Below, piece by piece: positions 7,601 through 10,056 of a stretch of DNA of 10,056 bases. How positions within the stretch are numbered: position 1 is the stretch's first letter; every line of letters begins with the position of its first letter. The notes beneath the pieces were generated by a model. The model saw only the letters and a program-made list of their open reading frames with translations. It made no database searches and was not told the origin of the DNA. The stretch is from Deltaproteobacteria bacterium UBA2385 (GTDB taxonomy: Bacteria; Myxococcota_A; UBA796; UBA2385): assembly GCA_002343455.1 (NCBI GenBank), contig DDSR01000245.1, forward strand, positions 1 to 10,056, in the 5' to 3' direction. A program made the translations under genes and the position numbers.

Positions 7601-8418
7601 TCGAGCTCGCCCAGGGCCTGCTCGGGCGGCATGTAGCCGGGCGTGCCAGCCACCTGCCCCTGGCGGGTGGCGCTGCCCGCTGCCCGGCCCAGCATCTCCA
7701 TCGGATCGGCGACCATCTCGAGCGAGCTGTCGCTGACCACCCGCACCATGCCCCAGTCGACCACCATGACGGCCCCGAAGCGGCCGAGCATGATGTTCTC
7801 GGGCTTCAGATCGCGGTGGATGATGCCGCGCTCGTGCGCCGCACCGACGGCGCCGCAGAGCTGCAGCGCGATGTGCAGCGCGCGGGGCAGGGGCATCGCG
7901 CCGGCCTCGACGCTCGAGGAGGCCGACAGCGCGCTGAGGAGCGAGATGCCGTCGAGGTACTCCATGACGAGGTAGAGCTCGCCGCGTGCGCGCCCGTCGT
8001 CGGTGTTCGGGAGCGCACCGGTGAGCAGCACCTGCACGACGTTCGGGTGCACGAGGCGGCTCGCGATCTTTCCCTCGCGGTGGAAGCGCGCGACGAGCTC
8101 CGGGTTCCCCGAGAGCTCTCGGTGGAGGATCTTCACGGCGACGAAGCGGTCGACGCCGGCCTGGAAGGCGCGGTACACGCGCCCCATCGCGCCGACGCCG
8201 ACGAGCGCGCGCAGCTCGATCTGCCCCGGAAGCTCGAGGCCGAGGTAAGGGTCGAGCTCGCTCGACGAGCCGAGCAAGGAGCGTGTGATCGAGAGCGGGA
8301 TGCCGTCGACCGGGCAGTAGAGGACGTCCGGCCCGTACGCGCCGCCGCACGAGGGGCACGTGCGGCCTCCGGACCTCGCCGGAGCCGCCGCGCTCATGGT
8401 CGCAGCCCTCGGAGCCAT
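4603..8418 (-). CDS. Membrane-anchored serine/threonine protein kinase with nSTAND1-like segment and WD40-type beta-propeller
   Basis: It encodes 1271 residues. A ribbon-like CPSC...YCPVDG (C21, C24, C35) precedes a Hanks-type kinase at about 66-345. Visible kinase motifs are the Gly loop GVGAMGRV (74-81), K96 in VAVK, E115 of helix C, H201-R-D203-LKPEN208, D221-W-G (usually DFG) and GYMPPEQ (261-267), so it should be active. Residues ~365-500, with VERWPRLRGWLAADREGQRL and ALEFLEAGEARARRRR, resemble the winged-helix end of nSTAND1-type proteins, but no Walker NTPase is present. One TM helix (511-531) after an Arg cluster puts the kinase in the cytoplasm and the propeller (from ~605) outside. 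It ends with TNLRVCRRT...SPWAPEALC. It probably couples a signal sensed by the propeller to phosphorylation; the ligand is unknown. The longest reading is given. GAGGG eight bases before the ATG at 8397 favours that start, seven codons in. Codon choice changes near residue 165. Confidence 0.9.
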   Translation of the reverse strand: MAPRAATMSAAAPARSGGRTCPSCGGAYGPDVLYCPVDGIPLSITRSLLGSSSELDPYLGLELPGQIELRALVGVGAMGRVYRAFQAGVDRFVAVKILHRELSGNPELVARFHREGKIASRLVHPNVVQVLLTGALPNTDDGRARGELYLVMEYLDGISLLSALSASSSVEAGAMPLPRALHIALQLCGAVGAAHERGIIHRDLKPENIMLGRFGAVMVVDWGMVRVVSDSSLEMVADPMEMLGRAAGSATRQGQVAGTPGYMPPEQALGELDRLSPASDVYALGAILACILCGVDPGVDQADPALLGLPRVPPELRELVLLAMQQEIAARPRDALALGEQVRSWLDRSAALAEGEARQQAVEDAFLGLPLALHERCQEQILSLVDADGAAIARPAEQLDAEAVEQLVAAGILSRDGGLLRLADPAVERWPRLRGWLAADREGQRLRHELSVASRGWQDRLRGTAGLWSTDQLARVRAWREVRRPWLAPIALEFLEAGEARARRRRFQARLLGMGTVLTLLLLVLGSVYLWKEAQSASVDTRLARKEAMERSLRDEAARARLQGREHVALALEAAWADSSGQTSLLSEETAARLGPLWLTPTEPGSRVSWSSDGSRLAVLGPSGALVVIDPTSRSAWRRDGVRELAWSPSEARLAMLDDEGRVSFDPPIATESKGRWPGATLAWPEQLLLRTPEALSWFSPETGQVLTRPLIAPPDERLAVGGQHRWWEERGAIRVAALAEESELRLRTRGTWTVFGFLPDLERLWLGDKVGAVRVFDRAGELVAEVSGRGSDVTVASPSPSGDALAVGGLDSVVRIISLQDGEPLQTFQEHDRPVRAIAWHPDGSLLATGGVDDEVILWEAEGPRSLATLGGLESSVLDIAFSPQGQDIAILTERELMLWAPARLPEASLPACPSRRASLTPDQRLLLLEGTESSCVTDLLTGQSRAFPLVKGLELEAGGELIGVLDGALVTVDLEQGAIPREAMEGLPPGRLAALFAPPDGPVVAVDELGTLSGTGPDGGWALNLGDWAGALQHRTQERYATAIDPRGDLYAVDLTGGRIAARVDEGMVSRLHQGWIIEGDSLLVGDHLGRIRQWRLDVDRPSELLHTLPSPVAISALTRHQGRLAVGDAAGSVHLVEPDGAISSLRLPGNSIATSLSLSPDGTRLLVGMNQAALAVYDLDSGRPLRVVDRGRRGLLHTLGWYDDHHVLGIGPEDAWIWKLPDTPPAPLSLTNLRVCRRTQQVVVVPHPEDSPWAPEALCKPLPAPLGG

Positions 8419-8491
8419 CGCATCGCGTCGACCGAGAGCCTAGCAGAAAGGCAGTACCCGCTCGCCCCGCATCCGACTAGCGTCCGCCGCC
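8419..8491. promoter_or_regulatory. Divergent intergenic region between the kinase gene and scpA
   Basis: About 73 bases (94 if the kinase starts at 8397) separate two genes read away from each other, so promoters for both should lie here or within the flanking coding ends. I see no convincing -35/-10 pair, no dyad and no strong Shine-Dalgarno sequence before the scpA GTG. A TAG at 8441-8443 closes the scpA frame upstream. Confidence 0.4.
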
Positions 8492-10056
8492 GTGACCAAG
8501 GCCCCCAAAGGCGCTCCCGTCGCGCGGGGCGACGCAGAGAGCGGGCCCTCGCTCGTACGCGGTACACCCAAGGGCCGCGAGCAGGTGGGGGGCTCCGGCC
8601 GAAGCGCGGCCGGGCCGGGCGAGCCGGCGTCGGAGGCCGCGCAGCAGGGGGTAGCAGCCTCCGAGCCCGAGGCCGGGCCGGCGTCTGCGGTCGCGAAGAC
8701 CCGGAGCGGCGCCCAGAAGAAGGACAAGGAGCCTCCGGCCAAGAAGGGCAAGGAGAAGGAGGAGGAGCGCGGGCCGATCTTCGAGCGCGACGCGAGCGGC
8801 AAGCTCATCGCGACGAAGGAGGAGCTCGACGCCGACAGCTACGTCGTCGACCTGCCGGTGTTCGCAGGGCCGCTCGATCTCCTGCTCTTCCTCATCCAGA
8901 AGCACGAGCTCGACATCCTCGACATCCCCATCGGCTTCGTGACCTCGAAGTACCTCGAGTACCTCAAGCTCATGCAGCACCTGACGATCGACGTGGCGAG
9001 CGAGTACCTCGTCATGGCGGCGACCCTGGCGCTGATCAAGTCGAAGATGCTCCTTCCCGACGTGCCGAAGGACGGCGCCGAGGACGGGCTCGAGGAAGAG
9101 GAGCTCGACCCGCGCGCGGAGCTCGTGCGCAGGCTGCTCGAGTACCAGAAGTACAAGTCGGCTGCGGAGGACCTCAACCAGCGTGACACGCTCGGCAACT
9201 CGGTCTTCTTGCGTGGCTCGAGCGAGCCCGTGGTCGAGGGGCCCGCGCCCTTCGCGCCGCTCGGCGTCTTCGATCTGCTCGACGCCTTCAACAAGCTGCT
9301 CACCAAGAGCAAGGTGAAGGTCGAGCACGAGATCAACTTCGACCGCATCAGCATCTCGGATCGCATCGTCGAGCTCACCGACAAGCTCAAGCCTCGGCGC
9401 TCGATGCCCTTCGAGCAGCTCTTCGAGCTCGCCGAGGGCCGGACGCTCACGCGCTTCGATCTCGTGATCACCTTCCTCGCGGTGCTCGAGATGGCGCGCC
9501 TCAAGCTCCTGCGCGTCTTCCAGACCGATCCCCTCGCGCCGATCCACGTCGAGCTCGCGATGATCAGCGAGGACGACGACGACGATCCGCTCGGCATGCA
9601 TGCACAGGCCGAGCCTTCTGCGCGGGAGCCTGCGCCGGCTGAGCCCGCCGAGGCGGAGGCCGAGCCCGTCGCGGAGCCGGAGCCCGTCGCGGAGGCGGAG
9701 CCGGTCGCGGACGCGGAGCCGGTCGCGGACGCGGAGCCCGTGGCGGAGGCGGAGCCGGTCGCCGAGCCGGAGCCGGTCGCGGAGGCGGAGCCCGCCGAGG
9801 CGGAGCCGGAGCCCGCCGAGGCGGAGCCGGTCGCGGACGCGGAGCCTGTCGCGGAGGCGGAGCCGGTCGCCGAGCCGGAGCCCGTCGCCGAGGCGGAGCC
9901 GGTCGCGGAGCCGGAGCCCGTCGTCGAGCCGGCCCAGGAGCCTGAAGCCTTCGAGGCGGAGTTCGCGGCGCTCCTCGCGGCCGAGCAGGCGGCCGCCGAG
10001 GCCGCGAAGGCACCCAGCTCCGAGGACGCCGACTTCGAGGCGGAGTTCGCGGCGCT
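8492..10056 (+). CDS. scpA: Segregation and condensation protein A (kleisin of Smc-ScpAB) with long N- and C-terminal extensions; 3' partial
   Basis: The frame is open from GTG 8492 to the window end (521 codons), with a stop at 8441-8443 upstream and no better start between. Residues 120 to about 365 form the ScpA core. The N-terminal Smc-binding part reads VVDLPVFAGPLDLLLFLIQK, then LDILDIPIGFVTSKYLEYL and SEYLVMAATLALIKSKMLLP. The C-terminal winged-helix part holds FDLVITFLAVLEMARLKLLRV. By family knowledge ScpA bridges the Smc heads and binds ScpB to compact and segregate chromosomes in the cytoplasm; scpB is often the next gene and may lie just outside. Unusual are a ~118-residue Lys/Glu/Ala/Gly-rich N-terminal extension and a long acidic tail after a run of five Asp (near 9572), largely of EPVA-type hexapeptides. 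ScpA is usually about 250 residues, so more than half of what is visible is extension. Codons favour CTC and GCG, unlike the left half of the window. Confidence 0.92.
   Translation, partial: MTKAPKGAPVARGDAESGPSLVRGTPKGREQVGGSGRSAAGPGEPASEAAQQGVAASEPEAGPASAVAKTRSGAQKKDKEPPAKKGKEKEEERGPIFERDASGKLIATKEELDADSYVVDLPVFAGPLDLLLFLIQKHELDILDIPIGFVTSKYLEYLKLMQHLTIDVASEYLVMAATLALIKSKMLLPDVPKDGAEDGLEEEELDPRAELVRRLLEYQKYKSAAEDLNQRDTLGNSVFLRGSSEPVVEGPAPFAPLGVFDLLDAFNKLLTKSKVKVEHEINFDRISISDRIVELTDKLKPRRSMPFEQLFELAEGRTLTRFDLVITFLAVLEMARLKLLRVFQTDPLAPIHVELAMISEDDDDDPLGMHAQAEPSAREPAPAEPAEAEAEPVAEPEPVAEAEPVADAEPVADAEPVAEAEPVAEPEPVAEAEPAEAEPEPAEAEPVADAEPVAEAEPVAEPEPVAEAEPVAEPEPVVEPAQEPEAFEAEFAALLAAEQAAAEAAKAPSSEDADFEAEFAA
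9662..9931 (+). repeat. 18-base tandem repeat coding EPVA[E/D][A/P] units in the ScpA tail
   Basis: The 270 bases divide exactly into 15 units of 18 bases. Thirteen read E-P-V-(A/V)-(E/D)-(A/P). Units 8 and 9 are rearranged to EPAEAE-PEPAEA, suggesting slippage or unequal exchange. Unit DNA is GAGCC(G/C)GTCGCGGA(G/C)GCG-like with synonymous changes (GTC/GTG, CCG/CCC/CCT). The encoded segment is strongly acidic, Pro-rich and probably extended or disordered. Confidence 0.9.
9950..10056 (+). repeat. 23-base direct repeat coding FEAEFAAL, second copy cut by window end
   Basis: Bases 9950-9972 recur identically at 10034-10056, an offset of 84 bases or 28 codons. The first copy reads FEAEFAALLAAEQAAAEAAK, followed by PSSEDAD and the second FEAEFAA. 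This suggests a second, 28-residue repeat type in the ScpA tail, predicted helical and acidic, continuing beyond the window. Confidence 0.7.

Noticed and set aside
7750..7758. DWG in place of DFG in the kinase as a sign of a pseudokinase
   Set aside because: The catalytic Asp is kept, as are the Lys, HRD and Asn residues; Trp at this place occurs in other bacterial kinases of this type, so activity is still expected.
4669..9186. A 1505-codon open frame on the plus strand opposite the kinase gene and into scpA
   Set aside because: It is a by-product of high G+C on the opposite strand. The translation is low-complexity (Gln/Gly/Ala/Arg-rich) with no domain, and it overlaps two genes with clear motifs.
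9662..9931. CRISPR-like or other non-coding regular repeat
   Set aside because: The units are 18 bases with no spacers and stay in the scpA frame with synonymous changes, so this is a protein repeat.
9564..10013. Minus-strand Pro/Arg/Ala-rich open frame
   Set aside because: It is the antisense reading of the EPVA-coding repeat in scpA and has no independent support.

Overview
The window is very rich in G+C, with almost every third codon position G or C and genes closely packed. Four protein-coding genes can be read: a transporter gene cut by the left edge, a complete metallo-beta-lactamase/beta-CASP gene, a complete serine/threonine kinase gene on the minus strand, and an scpA gene cut by the right edge. 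The kinase has a three-cysteine ribbon in front of the catalytic domain and a C-terminal beta-propeller. It is of a kind I associate with Myxococcota (Polyangia-like bacteria) and related deltaproteobacterial lineages. No rRNA, tRNA, CRISPR array or insertion sequence was seen.

Left part (1-3140): the second half of a hydrophobe/amphiphile-type RND efflux pump runs, without a stop codon, into a complete TolC-type outer-membrane efflux protein. The junction is a GGGCNN hexanucleotide repeat coding for a Gly/Lys/Glu linker, followed by a stretch that looks like a Sec signal peptide with an AQA cleavage site. One polypeptide may therefore be made and cut into an inner-membrane pump and an outer-membrane channel. 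After an 80-base gap holding a striking palindrome, 3221-4570 encodes a metallo-beta-lactamase/beta-CASP RNA hydrolase with all its metal ligands.

Middle part (4603-8418, minus strand): this gene converges on the RNA hydrolase gene, with a hairpin between the stops. It encodes a 1271-residue membrane-anchored Ser/Thr kinase. The order is zinc-ribbon-like N-terminus, kinase, a helical segment resembling the winged-helix end of nSTAND1-type proteins, one transmembrane helix, and a WD40-like propeller predicted to be outside the cytoplasm. Codon choice changes inside this gene: the first ~165 codons favour CTC for Leu and GCG for Ala, as scpA does. The rest favours CTG and GCC, as the left half of the window does.

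Right part (8492 to the end): the divergently transcribed scpA encodes the kleisin subunit of the Smc-ScpAB chromosome condensin. It has a ~118-residue charged N-terminal extension and a long C-terminal tail built from 15 hexapeptide-length units of EPVA[E/D][A/P] type, followed by a further acidic repeat cut by the window end.

The four genes do not form one pathway. The points most worth checking are the pump-channel fusion with an internal signal peptide, the kinase/nSTAND-like architecture, the codon-usage break (natural recombination or an assembly join), and the repeat-tailed ScpA.
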